Assembly: GCA_903632075.3 (NCBI GenBank)
Contig: CAHIKZ030004549.1
Coordinates: forward strand, 412,501-476,500
DNA length: 64,000 nt
Source: Acanthosepion pharaonis
Taxonomy: Eukaryota; Mollusca; Cephalopoda; Sepiida; Sepiidae
Direction of reading: 5' to 3'
Part shown: piece after piece, positions 10,255 through 20,427 of the stretch
Position numbering within the stretch: position 1 is the stretch's first letter
Layout: each line of letters opens with the position of its first letter
Program-made: the position numbers and the translations under genes
The notes under the pieces: model-generated
Database searches by the model: none
What the model saw: the letters and a program-made list of their open reading frames with translations, nothing else
Told to the model about the DNA's origin: nothing

Positions 10255-10740
10255 AGTTCTTTTAACCATTTCACCTCAAACAAGGCAATAAAGCCACTAA
10301 GATGCAAAGGGTAACTGAATCTAAGAGAATATGAGAGAACATTACTAAGGAGAGAGAACAATGAAAGAACAGGAATTAAGAAGACAGAAGATAAAGATCA
10401 ATAATGCATTTGAATTTTTGATGATCAAAGTTCACAGAGAATCCAGAAATGCAATAGAGGAAATTTTACCATGGAATTTAGTATTTACATTTACCCATTT
10501 CAACTGTAAAATGATGAAATGTTGCTACTCATGTAGTACTGTGCTTAAATTCATAAAATCTAGGTAGGATGGAGTTCATCAGAACAATTACCCTGAAAGT
10601 ATTTATAGAAAAGGCAGAGGGAAGTTAAATTATGGTGGTGGGAAAGTGACTGAAGCTGTTATGACATGTCAGGACATTGCAGATTCTTTGAATTTTATCA
10701 AAAATCTTTAAGTATATAGCAGGAGAACAAGACCAGATCA
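10255..10740 (-). pseudogene. 3' end of a Jockey/CR1-like LINE (family J)
   Basis: Plus-strand text starts with the reversed 3' end (CACCTCAAACAAGGCAATAA, then an ATGCAAAGGGTAACTGA block) and continues to the reversed coding end. On the minus strand this is the conserved family J series: an STRLA/RSH block, a YKYFxGN block and an LDKIQRR block before the 3' UTR. Several stops. Copies of the same family lie at 15195, 15715, 16735, 17045, 19112, 29580, 32216, 40395 and 57195, all truncated at varying 5' points as expected for LINE retrotransposition. Confidence 0.72.
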
Positions 10741-10802
10741 GGTAGCAGTATGAAGGGTAACTCATAAATATGTAAGATACACACACATGCATATATTGAT
10801 GG

Positions 10803-10975
10803 GTATTTGGGCAGCAATCTTTTTTTTCATGCTTCTTTCATTAAAAATGACCAACAAAGGAAGATTTAATTCATTGACATTTTCCAGCAATCTAACATTT
10901 TTTTGTTTTTCAGCAGTTAAAAATTCTTTAACCCCTGAAGAAGCCGCAAAATGTTAGATTGCTGGAAAATGCTTC
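10803..10975. repeat. Foldback unit with CTGAAGA-type core
   Basis: Inverted arms 10878-10901 and 10948-10971 (24 bp, near perfect). The right half contains CCTGAAGAAGCCG, similar to the first half of a hammerhead core, but no clean GAAA partner. The left edge has the GGGCAGCAA start shared with other foldback units. Confidence 0.65.
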
Positions 10976-10984
10976 CTCTGCTAA

Positions 10985-11192
10985 CCAAACGCTTCCTCTG
11001 TAGCTAAATGGCATAGCACATCAGGCTATCTGATGGTTCCATGTAGGATACAGGTTCAATTCCTATTAGCAGACACCTATTTTCTATTAAATTTCTCGGA
11101 CATTTAGGCCAGTAAATATTGTTAATACTGTTTATTATAAACAGAGCAATTACTTAAATATTTGTGCCTATAAAATATAATGTATAAACAGA
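10985..11192 (+). mobile_element. tRNA-headed SINE, type 2
   Basis: The head resembles a tRNA gene: A-box region in TAGCTAAATGGCATAGCAC and B-box region GGTTCAATTCC. The body has a GGACATTTAGGCCAGTAAAT block and the tail ends in a TGTATAAACAG segment next to ATAC/TA repeats. Relatives: 33755, 37152, 37567, 53713, 55735. Such heads carry internal RNA polymerase III promoters. Confidence 0.75.
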
Positions 11193-11196
11193 ATAC

Positions 11197-11261
<65 letters not shown>
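11193..11261. repeat. (ATAC)n(TA)n microsatellite
   Basis: Abuts the 3' end of the minus-strand LINE that begins at 11262, so it may be that element's 3' tail. Confidence 0.9.
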
Positions 11262-11263
<2 letters not shown>

Positions 11264-12905
11264 GGACTCTCTCATCGAGTTCAATTTGCGAGGTTCTGAT
11301 GACCACTAACTAATTATCTGCATGCCTATGATGAGTATGACTTTTGAAACTGGCTCGAGAATTGCACAAACGACCACAAACAGTACAGGAGAATGTATTG
11401 TATCCAAGTGCAGCAGGAACACTGTTATTTGTCTTATTTTACTTTCTTGTTTCACGTAGTCGACTGATGCTTACTTCTTGATGGTGCATTATTCCTGAAT
11501 GGCAGCTAGAACGATACTCTGATCTCTTCATAGCTACCTCTTCAAAGTTCTTGAACAGAATGTTGATGCATGGAAGGTTGCTTTTCAGTTTATCCTTATA
11601 CCTGAGCCAAGATCTACCAACATTTCTATGACCCCTATGGAGTTCACTGTAGAAAAGAACTTTTGGTATTTGATCATCACTCATCCTTGCCACATGGCCA
11701 GCCCAACGTAGTTGTGATTGCATTATGAAGGTCTTGATGGTACCAATCTTGCATTTCTCAAAAAGGTTGGCATTTGACACTCAATCATCAAACATTAGGC
11801 CATAGATTGTACAGAGACAGCTTTTATTGAAGACATCTAATCGATTAGTGTGACATCTATAAGGTGTTCAAGTTTTAGAGCCATACAAAAGAGTTGACGA
11901 AACAACAGCTTTGTTACTTGGATTTTAGTGCAAAGCTTTATTCCCCTTTCATCCCGCAACTTTTGACACAGCAAACCAAAGGAAGCCCTGGCTTTTGCAA
12001 TGTGATTAACAATCTTGTCATCAAGTGATATACTTGAATTTACCATGCTCTCAAGGTATTTAAAAGATTCCACATACTTGAGATTCTTTCCATCAACTTG
12101 CAAAAGGACTTCGGGGAACTTATGTACAGGGGTCTCTGCTTTACACCTCTAATTTGCTTCAGTGTCGGGCAAGGTTGATGAATAACTTCAGTTTTCTTGA
12201 TGCTGATGGTAAGTCCAAATGCCTTGAATGCTGCAAAAAACTGGTTGAGTAAATCTTGAGCTTTCTCTAAAGAGTTAGCTGCAAGAGCACTGTCATCTGC
12301 AAAAAGTAGATCGCGTATAATACTGGTACATTGAAGTGTTTGGGACTTAAACCACTGATGGTTAAACAGTCCTCCATTAGTATAAAAATGAAATTTAATG
12401 CCAGTTTTTGTATCCCCAAAAGAATACCTCAGCATCCCCAATAAGAACAGTGCAAACAAAACAGGCGCCATGACAAAGCCTTTCTTAGTTCCATGAGTGA
12501 CATCAAATGGATCAAAACGCTTATCATTAGATAACACTAGCTTGCATACCGACATGAAATGATGACATTCAACATGTTGTCAAGAACTTTCCAAAGTGCT
12601 TTTCTGTTTACAGTATCAAAGGCCTTTGTAAGGTCCACAAATACCATAAATAGCTCCTTGTTTCACTCACAAACCTTCTCTGCAAACTGATGTTGGGCAA
12701 AAATCATGTCGATAGTGCCATGACCAGGGAAAAATCCACACTGAGATTCTGAGTAGATGGCGTTGACAATGTGTTTTATAATTCTGGTAAGGATGATCCT
12801 CTCCAAATTTTTTCTGCTGATGGACAAAAGTGAGATGCCCCTCTGGTTATCGCATACTGTTTTAAGACCTTTTTTCTTGTAGAGGTATTGCATGGAGACA
12901 TTTTT
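11262..12905 (-). pseudogene. Non-LTR retrotransposon reverse transcriptase, 3' portion
   Basis: Minus-strand frames in order: fingers NQRGISLLSISRKNLERI and ESQCGFFPGHGTIDMIFA (12893-12663); palm KKGFVMAPVLFALFL and the catalytic RDLLFADDSALAANSL with FGLTISIKKTEV (12555-12040); thumb YVESFKYLESMV and AKARASFGLL (12103-11837); and QLRWAGHVARMSDDQIPKVL (11780 on). Beyond the last annotated frame a zinc-finger-like tail reads CTVCGRLCNSRASFKSH, ending at a stop at 11310-11312. This is the APE-type LINE protein often labelled RNA-directed DNA polymerase from mobile element jockey or endonuclease-RT. At least three frame breaks and internal stops make it a pseudogene. The endonuclease part is absent; a TA tract lies at the 5' break. 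Confidence 0.9.
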
Positions 12906-12924
12906 GACATATGAAAATATGCTG

Positions 12925-12980
<56 letters not shown>
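12906..12980. repeat. (TA)n microsatellite
   Basis: About 26 TA units from 12928, between a LINE break point and a foldback element. Confidence 0.9.
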
Positions 12981-12982
<2 letters not shown>

Positions 12983-13365
12983 CAGCATATTTTCATTCAA
13001 ACAGGTTTGGTTAAATAATTTAGACACACTTTATCTGTTTCTTTTTGTTTTAATCCTTTCAAGTCCATGAATCAATTTCTTGGTAGCTGTAGAAAATTGA
13101 TTAAGAAAAATACCAAAATTTTTATTTCAAATAATTTTTTTTTTCCTCAGGAAAACACAGTAAAATTAACAGTAAAAATGTTTTAAATTTACACATGCAC
13201 AGATAATTTAATCCCCCTGAAGATGGTCTAAGATAAGGCTGAAACTATTTGGGAAAATAAAAATTATTTGAAAGAAAATTTTGGTATTTTTTTAATCAAT
13301 TTTCTACAGGATTAAAACAAAAATAAACAGACATAGTAGGTTTAAGTTATTTAACCAAACCTTTT

Positions 13366-13391
<26 letters not shown>
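12981..13391. mobile_element. Foldback element, family E, with hammerhead-like core
   Basis: Inverted arms about 13015-13135 and 13255-13365: one arm has TAGAAAATTGATTAAGAAAA and the other its inverse, with outer GGTTTGGTTAAATAA ends. In the centre, 13208-13240, CTGAAGA is followed by a GGTCT/AGGCT hairpin and GAAAC. TA tracts flank both ends. A half copy in the opposite sense lies at 24725-24930. No protein is encoded. Confidence 0.72.
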
Positions 13392-13397
<6 letters not shown>

Positions 13398-14169
13398 TAA
13401 TGTGTGTGTGTTTGTATAAATCAATGAAATCTCAGGTAGTAAGAAACCATCTACTTGGTAAATATTTACTCAATTAAACATGTTTGGATTTTGTATACAT
13501 TTTGACACATTGATGAACCAATTGTTTTGGCTATTTGATTTTGCAAGTGTACAACTCTGTGTTTCCCAGTGTATTGAAATGTGAGTTGAGTTCGCTTAGC
13601 TACTTTGGGGTTGAATGTCTTTTGGCTTGCATGCTAATGATGCCACACCCATGTACACATCATGTACCTTGATCTGCCTTCACTGCTTGTTCACAAGTCA
13701 GAGGAGATAAAATGTCTTATTTACAAGAAAAATATTTTGAAGATTCTCTTTAGAATGTGTAGGTGACCCGTAAATAATCACACAACAAAAAATGGATTGA
13801 ATTCATGCAGTTTTGTGAGTTGATTGAGCTTTATTTAATTTTGGGGAGGCACAAAATCAAGAATTGTTGATTTTAAATTTTATTGTCTTGTTTATACAAA
13901 GTTTTCCTTAATCTTGATCAAAAAGTTTTGGATAAAATGTAGATTTAAAAATAAAAAGTTTCTAATGCTCTCCTTAGAACTTTGTTGTTAATGGTTGGAA
14001 TAAAGTTAGTATTTGGAACCCCTACCCTGCCACAAACACATAATTTAGTATCACATGATGACTTGTTTCCCCTGGGGCTGTGAAAATGAATTAGCTTGCT
14101 TTGTATGTTAATATCCACTTTTGACTACTGCTTTTATTCTGGGTTTTATTTTGTTTTTTTTTTTTTTTC
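13392..14169. other. Non-coding stretch
   Basis: Nothing recognised apart from T-runs. Confidence 0.5.
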
Positions 14170-14473
14170 ATTTACAGTCTATTATCCTCATCTTTATTGT
14201 TTTTCTCATTACATTTCAACTGTTATGCCCTCCAGCCTCCATCAGGTGTAATTTGATCCAGGTAACCTACAGGGAACTTCAAAATGAACCATTTATTTAA
14301 TCTACAGGTGTCTGTTCTTGTTTCTCAGTTCATATTTAAGGATATCTCATCTAGTTGTTAGTACTGCTCAGTTACTGCTTGCCCTGTTTCCACCAAGTAC
14401 ACACTGCTCAGACCAGGGCTTGAACTTAGAATTACTGTGTCACCAAAATTACAAACCAATGCTTTAATACACT
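14170..14473 (+). mobile_element. Foldback element with tRNA-like centre, left half
   Basis: Matches the left half of the element at 39615-40361 in order: TTTACAGTCTATTATCCTCA arm, reversed core (CCTCCATCAGG), TTTATTTAATCTACAGG, then the reversed tRNA-like box GGGCTTGAACTTAGAATTAC. It is interrupted by the RTE-like insertion at 14474. The right half is not evident beyond 15020. Confidence 0.7.
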
Positions 14474-15020
14474 TGTCTTGTCTTGATGCGGCATTCACCC
14501 TGGGTGAATTGAGCCGGCTTCTTCCTGCTGACGCACCGCATCACGGACCATTGCTGCCCATGCCCGTCGGTCTGTCGCGAGGTTGCACGAGATCATAAGC
14601 CAGTCGCGGTTCCAGCGGCGGAGGCCGACCACATGCGGGCCGGAAAGTAACGCCAGATCCTCCTTAATCGTTGAGGCCCACGTCTTCAGCTGTCCGCCTA
14701 TCCACTTCCGCCAGGTGGACGGCGGTGTGGGAAGGAGAACGTCCCGTATCAGCTCTCCTCTCAACCAGCGCACAGCGTGTCGAACCATCGAGACGCCGTT
14801 GAAGGAGGACTGCGGGCAGAGGCGTGAGGCTGAGGCGGCGGCGGAGCTCGGTGGTAGGGACCGGTCGGCTGCGTCGGCAGTGCAGGATGCGACGGAGGCA
14901 GTCGTTGTCGAACACCTCCAGTTTGCGCTGGTCAACCACCCTGAGCGGCCAGGTTTCACACCCATATAGGAGGATAGAGCAAATGATCGCCTGGAAGATC
15001 TTCCAGGCTTTTAATACACT
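14463..15020 (-). mobile_element. GC-rich 5'-truncated RTE-like LINE insertion with target-site duplication
   Basis: TTTAATACACT occurs at both 14463-14473 and 15010-15020, bracketing a segment that is strikingly GC-rich against its AT-rich neighbours. The minus-strand coding reads the C-terminal RT region: RVVDQRKLEVFDNDCLRRIL, then SLTPLPAVLLQRRL, and after a one-base deletion near 14780 continues in another frame with ELIRDVLLPTPPSTWRKW, GGQLKTWASTIKEDL, LRRWNRDWLMISCNLATDRR and EEAGSIHPG before a stop. The 3' end is a short CAAGA/CAAGACA tail. Both the bounded target duplication and tail are hallmarks of RTE-type retrotransposition. Clade by family resemblance only. Confidence 0.85.
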
Positions 15021-15194
15021 AGTTTTTTTTTAATTTATTTTTCTATTTTTATTTTGACTTTTTAATTTTATTTCTCAGTACACCATAAGGACATAGACAA
15101 CAATTGTCAACTAGAGACAGTGCAGGCTAGCGGCAGCCCCATAAGTGTGTGGTGTATGCTCATGTACTATGGGTTATGGTTAAATGTTATTTGT

Positions 15195-15600
15195 TGGTGT
15201 GGGGTCATCCCAAGCAAGGCAAAAAAGCCACTAAGATGCAGAGGGTTACTGAGTGCGAAAGAATATAAGAAAAAGAAAAACATTAAGGAGAGAGAGTGAT
15301 AAAAGAACAAGATGACAAATGATAACATTTAACCATTTCAACTGTAAAAGAATGAGACCTTGCTGCCAATTTAGTGCTGTGCTTAAATTCATAAAGTTTA
15401 AGTACTATAGAGGAAAGTTCATCAGAATAATTACCATAAAAGTATTTATAGGAACGGCTCAGGGAAGCTACATTATGATAGTGGGAAAGTAAGTGAAGCC
15501 AAGATGCCAGGTCAGAGCCATTGACATTGCAGATTCTTCTTTGGATTTTATCAAGGCTCTCTAAATACATAACATGAACAGCAGACCATAGAACCTAAAC
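15195..15600 (-). pseudogene. LINE family J 3' end
   Basis: Minus-strand frame 15570-15283: LESLDKIQRRICNVNGSDLA, LLSHYHNVASLSRSYKYFYG, SDELSSIVLKLYEFKHSTKL and AARSHSFTVEMV, the distal RT/C-terminal signature of Jockey/CR1-like LINEs (canonical SLSLFYRYFHG, STRLASRSH). The frame stops before the expected NSFFPRTAxLWNSLP block, which is degraded. The 3' UTR with the AAGCAAGGCAAAAAAGCC block follows at 15195-15280. Confidence 0.85.
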
Positions 15601-15714
15601 ATGTCACTGACTGGTGAGTGCTGTGTTGCACTGCATTGGGACCATTAGCATCCATTCGTGAACATCATTACCCCAACCATGATAGCAGCTGTGTGTTTTT
15701 TTTTTTTTTTTTAA

Positions 15715-16200
15715 TTGAATTCACCCCATACCAGGCAGTAAAGCCACTAAGAAAGAAGTGGGGTTACAGGGTGTGAAAGAATAAGACAAAAGAGAAATAT
15801 TATTAAGTAGCGAGAACAGAAGAGTAATCAGAAAGAAAGTAGATAATGATTGACATTGCATTAAAATTTTTGAAGATCAAACTTGACTTGAAAGCAAGAA
15901 CCCAGAAGTGTTTTTTTACAAGCAAGAACTGTGAGAAAAGAAACTTTTAGTATAGGACTTGGTTATATCTAGCCGATTCAAGTGTAAATTGATTAGACTT
16001 TGTTTCTAATCTAATACTGTACTTAAATTCATAAAGTCTAGGTACCATAATGAAGATCTCATCTGAACAATTAACGTGAAATTATTTATACAAAATTCAC
16101 AAGGAAGCAACTTTATGGCATTGGGAAAGTGAATGAACTGACAGGACCAAGAATATTGCTGATTCTTCTTTGGATTTTATCAAGAATCTCTGGCAGAAAC
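15715..16200 (-). pseudogene. LINE family J 3' end, second copy
   Basis: Same block order as 15195-15600, with stops throughout. It lies directly behind that copy in the same orientation, so the two copies are a head-to-tail array about 0.5 kb apart. Confidence 0.75.
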
Positions 16201-16204
16201 ACAT

Positions 16205-16710
16205 GGCTGAATGGAAAACTTATAGATATGTTTGGTTTGGTTTGTTTTATGGCATATCAACACCTAAATGGGTTATTTAATGCTGACAAAATTTTTATTG
16301 CTGGTTATGTTTTTTTTCAAAAATCTATTTTTGGGAATATTTTTACTTGAAAAAATTCTGTAGCTGGTCATTTTTTTTTTTTTTCAAAGAATATATAACT
16401 GTTTGTATTGCTGGTGTTTTTTTTGTTTTTTTTTTTTAAAGTATTGCTGATAATAATTTTTCCTTCAAAAATTATTATTGGTAATAATTTTTTTTTATTA
16501 CAAAGTATTTCTGGTATTAAAACCTATTTTTACAGAAGTTTGAGTGTTAACTATTTGCCCATAGCTGGGACCCTAACAGGTGCTACTACCCCAGGTCAGG
16601 GTGGGCCTGGGAACATCAGCAACTAAGAGGTAGTTCCATGCTTCTCAAAGCCTCCTGATCAGAGGCCTTGTTGTTGGATGTAGTTTATCGTCATACCCAG
16701 GACGAACTTA
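16205..16710 (+). mobile_element. Dispersed repeat family B
   Basis: Starts with a TTTTATGGCATATCAACACC / GGGTTATTTAATGC block, contains tandem sub-repeats of about 27-35 bp of the type TTTTTATTGCTGGT, and ends with CCCATAGCTGGGACCCTAAC, GGTGCTACTACC, GGGCCTGGGAACA and a GATGTAGTTTATCGTCATAC terminus. Copies at 41915, 43865, 49949 and inverted at 51190. Non-coding. Probably a SINE-like or other non-autonomous element; the class is undecided. Confidence 0.75.
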
Positions 16711-16734
16711 TAGATATGTAAGATAGATTCTAGA

Positions 16735-17060
16735 GAGGAAAATTGTCTAAACTCTGTGTACCAACTTTCTTAGCAACAGACCTAGCAATGGATTCCATAT
16801 AGATGTAACCATTAGTTCTATTTTTTCTATTGCAGTTATCCCTTGTGGAACTTTTTTCCATCTACATGTTTTCCCACCAACTTACATCTTCAAAAATTTA
16901 AATGCGATGTCAATCATTATCTTCTGTTTTCTTAATTCTTGTTCTTTCATTGTTCGTTCTCCTTAATAGTAGTTTTTCTCATATTCTCTAACACTCAGTA
17001 ACTTCTTGCATCCTAGTGGCTTTATTGCCTTGCTTGGGGGTGAAATGATTAAAAAAAACT
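16735..17060 (+). pseudogene. LINE family J 3' terminus
   Basis: Plus-strand copy ending with ATCCTAGTGGCTTTATTGCC, TTGCTTGGGGG and GAAATGATTAAAAAAA, the same terminus as 19112-19436. The upstream part contains a degraded WNxLPP-type block and the TTCAAAAATTTAAATGC segment. Confidence 0.75.
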
Positions 17061-17725
17061 GGCTGGTCACATTCAATGCCTCAAAGACCAAACTGGTGAT
17101 TCCCTCACCATCAATGATCGAACCTGGAACTTTCACAATTATTGATGTTCACTCAAGAAGGCACCTAAGCTCAACCCAAACCCAAAGTAGAACTTGTATA
17201 TACGATACAGAACTAAAGATGCTGGGAAATGGTCAATTGCCTGTACTGCTCCAGCAAGTACCTGACTCTTTATGCTATGCTTTACCTTTACAATTGCCAG
17301 ATCAGGCTGAATATGAAGTACTGCAGCTATATGTGGGCACCTAGTTTTTACTTTCCACTTTTGATAGTCTAAAATTATCTCAGCGTCCTTTTAGGCGACA
17401 AATATTTTTTTTTAATCTACACAACCCCTTTCTCACAGATGAGACATCACAAGCCTCTCACTCCTCTATCATTATTGCCATGGTGAGTGCTCAGATGAAC
17501 TTAGTTCCACCAGCACTAAACATCATGGCTAAGCCCCATCATACCATGCACATTGTTGCAAACCGCCCTCATTCCATTCGTACCCGCCCCCCTGATGAAA
17601 TGTAAGTTCCACTCAAGCTTCTTCCTATGAAACGCTGTCTTGAGGAATCAATTTCCAAGCATTTGCTTCCCTAATCATGCTAATAAACTGTTCAAGTTTA
17701 CGGTTAGCCATTATCTTTCACATAT
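17045..17725 (+). pseudogene. LINE family J RT palm-to-thumb segment
   Basis: Reads WLVTFNASKTKLV (the conserved WLVSFNASKT strand of Jockey/CR1-like RTs), then after frame changes an IRLNMKYCSYMW block (canonical CMEYCSHxWGG), a TSQASHSSIIIAMVSAQMNL-type block and an FFLxNAVLRNQFPS-type block. The frame used by 17006-17344 splices a 3'-UTR stretch to this segment by chance. It begins exactly where the 3' end of the preceding copy stops, suggesting adjacent or nested insertions. Confidence 0.72.
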
Positions 17726-17837
17726 ATCTGTATAAGCTGTAATCCTTTGTCTTGAGTGATCTGAAGACAACTGTTACCCCCCCGCAAAAAAAAAAATACC
17801 CACTGTGCTCACTTTTGGTTTATACTGCAATTGCAGA

Positions 17838-18135
17838 CCTTAGTTACAGTTTCTGGGAGAGAGCACATCATCTGTCTTGATCAACAGTTGGAATAAGGTC
17901 AGTATGCTCAAAACCCTCAATCATGATGAGTTGTGATTTTGTGCTAACAAAACTATCAATAAACAATTTTGTTGACCCAATTTCACTGACAAGGCTAAGG
18001 TCAACCAATGGCTGGCTGGTACATGCTAGGATCACCTCCTACAGGTAGAACATCAAGAAACTAACCTCCTGACAAATTAACCAACTTTGGTCACGGGTTC
18101 GAAAAGTGAATATTTTAACCACTCGGATACATGAT
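17838..18135 (-). mobile_element. tRNA-headed SINE, type 1 (minus copy)
   Basis: Reading the minus strand: a head with GTATCCGAGTGGTTAAAATA and a B-box-like segment ending in CGGGTTCGAA-type sequence (plus-strand text CGGGTTCGAAAAG inverted), a CCTGACAAATT-type block inverted, GTCAACCAATGG, then the CTGTAACTAAG terminus near 17845. Same family as 28083, 44677 and 52075. Confidence 0.7.
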
Positions 18136-18889
18136 TTTGACATTACTCTAATGGAAAAGGCAGGAAATTATTTCTCTCTGTGCTCTTTACCATCAACAGA
18201 TATTTTGACAAAATGTGTCAATGATTTAATAGTGATTGACAAGAGATTGGGTGAATGACAAGCTGCCCTCCCTTATCGACACACGTAGGTGCAAGAAACT
18301 GTTACTCTCAAAGTTAATAGAAACAGGAGCCAGTTCGAAGCAAAATGTTAGACATATTTTTTTAGTTTAAGTTTTTATAATTTAAATTTTCTCATAATTT
18401 ATTGGGTGATTTTCATATTTTTTTTTTTTCAAGTAAAAGAAAATTTTTTAAATTTACTTTAAAATGGAAATAAATTAAAATTTTCTTTGCAATGAATGTC
18501 AATTCTTGATAAAAAAAAAATTTAGATAAAGCATTCATGACTCCTCTTGTCAAATACCAAATGAGGTTTTGTAGATATCATAAGTACTTTGTTACTTTAT
18601 ATAATGTACTTGTTTTTTTCTTTTTAGTATGTAGTTTGTAAATTAGAATTACCCTGAAATAAGTACTTTTCTACTTGAGAAAGTCTTAGTGATTGGCCAA
18701 GTGTTAAGGAAAGGCAATCCATTTTCTCAGTAAGTCTTTTTTTTTTTTTTTTTTACAATCTTATGTGCATGAAGAGTTTGTCCTACTTTCTGTTTCCATT
18801 TGTCTATTCTTTTTTTTTATGTGACTTGCTTTGTTTTAAACTATTTTTTTAAGTATAAGTTTTATGTGTGCATTTTATTTGTATGTTGA
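18136..18889. other. AT-rich non-coding stretch
   Basis: Many T- and A-runs; nothing recognised. Confidence 0.5.
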
Positions 18890-19007
18890 CTAATGAAGTG
18901 ATTTGTTTTTTACAACTTTTCAACACATTGTAGGTTATTTAAAACCAAAACATATATATTTTGGATTACAAGAATATTTTTTCTTTGTAAGTGAATATTG
19001 CATTAAC

Positions 19008-19038
<31 letters not shown>

Positions 19039-19535
19039 GAGAATAACAAGGTTTTTCCAGATACAAATTGTACTATTTAACTCATAGCTGGGGGTAATAG
19101 ATGGATTCATACCTTCCATGGGTAAAACACTAAAATTGGAAGCAAGGTCTCATCATTTTAGAATTGAAATGGTCAGATGTAACCATAAATTCTATGCTAA
19201 CGGTTTCTTTTCTCACACTTATTGCTTGTGGAATTCTCTTTTGGTTTCTTTCTTCCCAGTCAGAATTAATCTTCAAAAATTTAAATGCAATGTCAATCAT
19301 TATATTCTGTCTCTTTATTTTTTGTTCTTTCCTTAATAATAGTTTCTCATATTGTCCCAAACTCTGTAACCCCTTGCATCCTAGTGGCTTTATTTCTTTG
19401 CTTGGGGTGAAATGATTAAAAAAAAAAAAAAAAAAAAGAAAAGTGAATATAATGAACCTCATCAGAAATTGAACTTTGGTCTCCAATTTCTCAATCTGAG
19501 CTGTTACCCATTATAACATCCCACTTCCAAGTGTA
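18890..19535 (-). mobile_element. tRNA-headed SINE, type 3, split by a LINE
   Basis: The left part (18890-19110) matches the body of the copy at 47120-47425, including TTTTGGATTACAAGAATA, TTTTTCCAGATACAAATTGT and GATGGATTCATACC. The right part (19440-19535) is its reversed tRNA-like head, with a GAAATTGAACTTTGGTCTCC B-box region. The intervening 19112-19436 is a plus-strand LINE end with a poly(A) tail: a clear nested insertion. Confidence 0.7.
19112..19436 (+). pseudogene. LINE family J 3' end inserted in a SINE
   Basis: Coding remnant KLEARSHHFRIEMVRCNH followed by a FSHTYCLWNSLLVSFFPVRI block (canonical NSFFPRTxxLWNSLP) and a LQKFKCNVNHY end, then the 3' UTR ending in GGGGTGAAATGATTAAAA and a long A tail. 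The most complete 3' end of the family here: the canonical C-terminal blocks are contiguous in one 72-codon frame (19118-19336). Confidence 0.82.
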
Positions 19536-19613
19536 TATTATATGAGTCTATACATGTGTTTTATGTCTATATGTGTCTTTGTGCATATATATATATATAA
19601 TTTATTTGTGGAT

Positions 19614-20052
19614 TTAGGCAGCAATCCTTTTTTCATGCACATTTCATTGTATAGGACAGACAAGGTGGTTTGATTTAGTTTTTTATAGAATTTCTCATGT
19701 GATCTAATAATTTTTTTTCTTTTCAGATCATAAATTATATAAAAGTTGTCCGAATATTCTTTTTTATTTTAATTTTTTTCAAGCGCTTTTGGCTATACAT
19801 TTAGCCATTTTCAAGGATGAAAAGTTTAAATAAATACATACATGCAACAAACTATTTCTTATTTAACAGTTAAAATATTTCATCCTTGAAAATGGCTAAA
19901 TGTATAGCCAAAAGCTCTTGTAAAAAAAGAACATTGGACAGTTTTTTTTTATAATTTATCATCTTAAAAGAAAAAAATTATTAGATCGTATGAGAAATTG
20001 TATAAAAAAACTAAATCAAAAGCACCTTGTCTGTCGTACTTAATGAAATGTG

Positions 20053-20053
<1 letters not shown>
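19614..20053. mobile_element. Foldback element, family G
   Basis: Arms of about 190 bp (19640-19825 and 19868-20053) around a spacer of about 45 bp. The inner arms carry CTTTTGGCTATACATTTAGC on the left and its inverse on the right. Each arm reads CCTTGAAAATGGCTA, a hairpin TGGCTA/TAGCC and then an AAAAGC, resembling a decayed hammerhead core. The outer start is GGCAGCAATCCTTTTTTCAT. A partial copy is at 33895-34090. Confidence 0.78.

Positions 20054-20126
<73 letters not shown>
20052..20126. repeat. (CA)n(TA)n microsatellite
   Basis: CA run leading into about 28 TA units at the right edge of the preceding foldback element. Confidence 0.95.
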
Positions 20127-20128
<2 letters not shown>

Positions 20129-20358
20129 GTCAATAATTTAATAAATATTCAAGTGACTTGCCTCTTCACTAACTCAAAAACTTTGTGCTTTATCAATCAT
20201 CAGGGTCAGAGAATCTCATGAATCTTCATTATTGAATTTATTTATCATGGCCGCTGGTTCATTGACTCTTGTCACTTTATCTATTGAGTACTTTCTTAAC
20301 AAAAATTTTCCTTTCCTTGAAAGATATTAAATTTTCTTAACTTTTATATATGTTTGAT

Positions 20359-20427
20359 AAACCTTATTGATTTGTATGTGTGTGTGTGTATATATATATA
20401 TACACACACACACATACAAATCAATAA

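Noticed and set aside
14583..15033. Plus-strand frames of 69 and 128 codons
   Set aside because: They are antisense shadows of the minus-strand RTE-like reverse transcriptase.
17006..17344. 112-codon host gene candidate
   Set aside because: The frame joins a LINE 3' UTR to a second LINE's WLVTFNASKT segment by chance.
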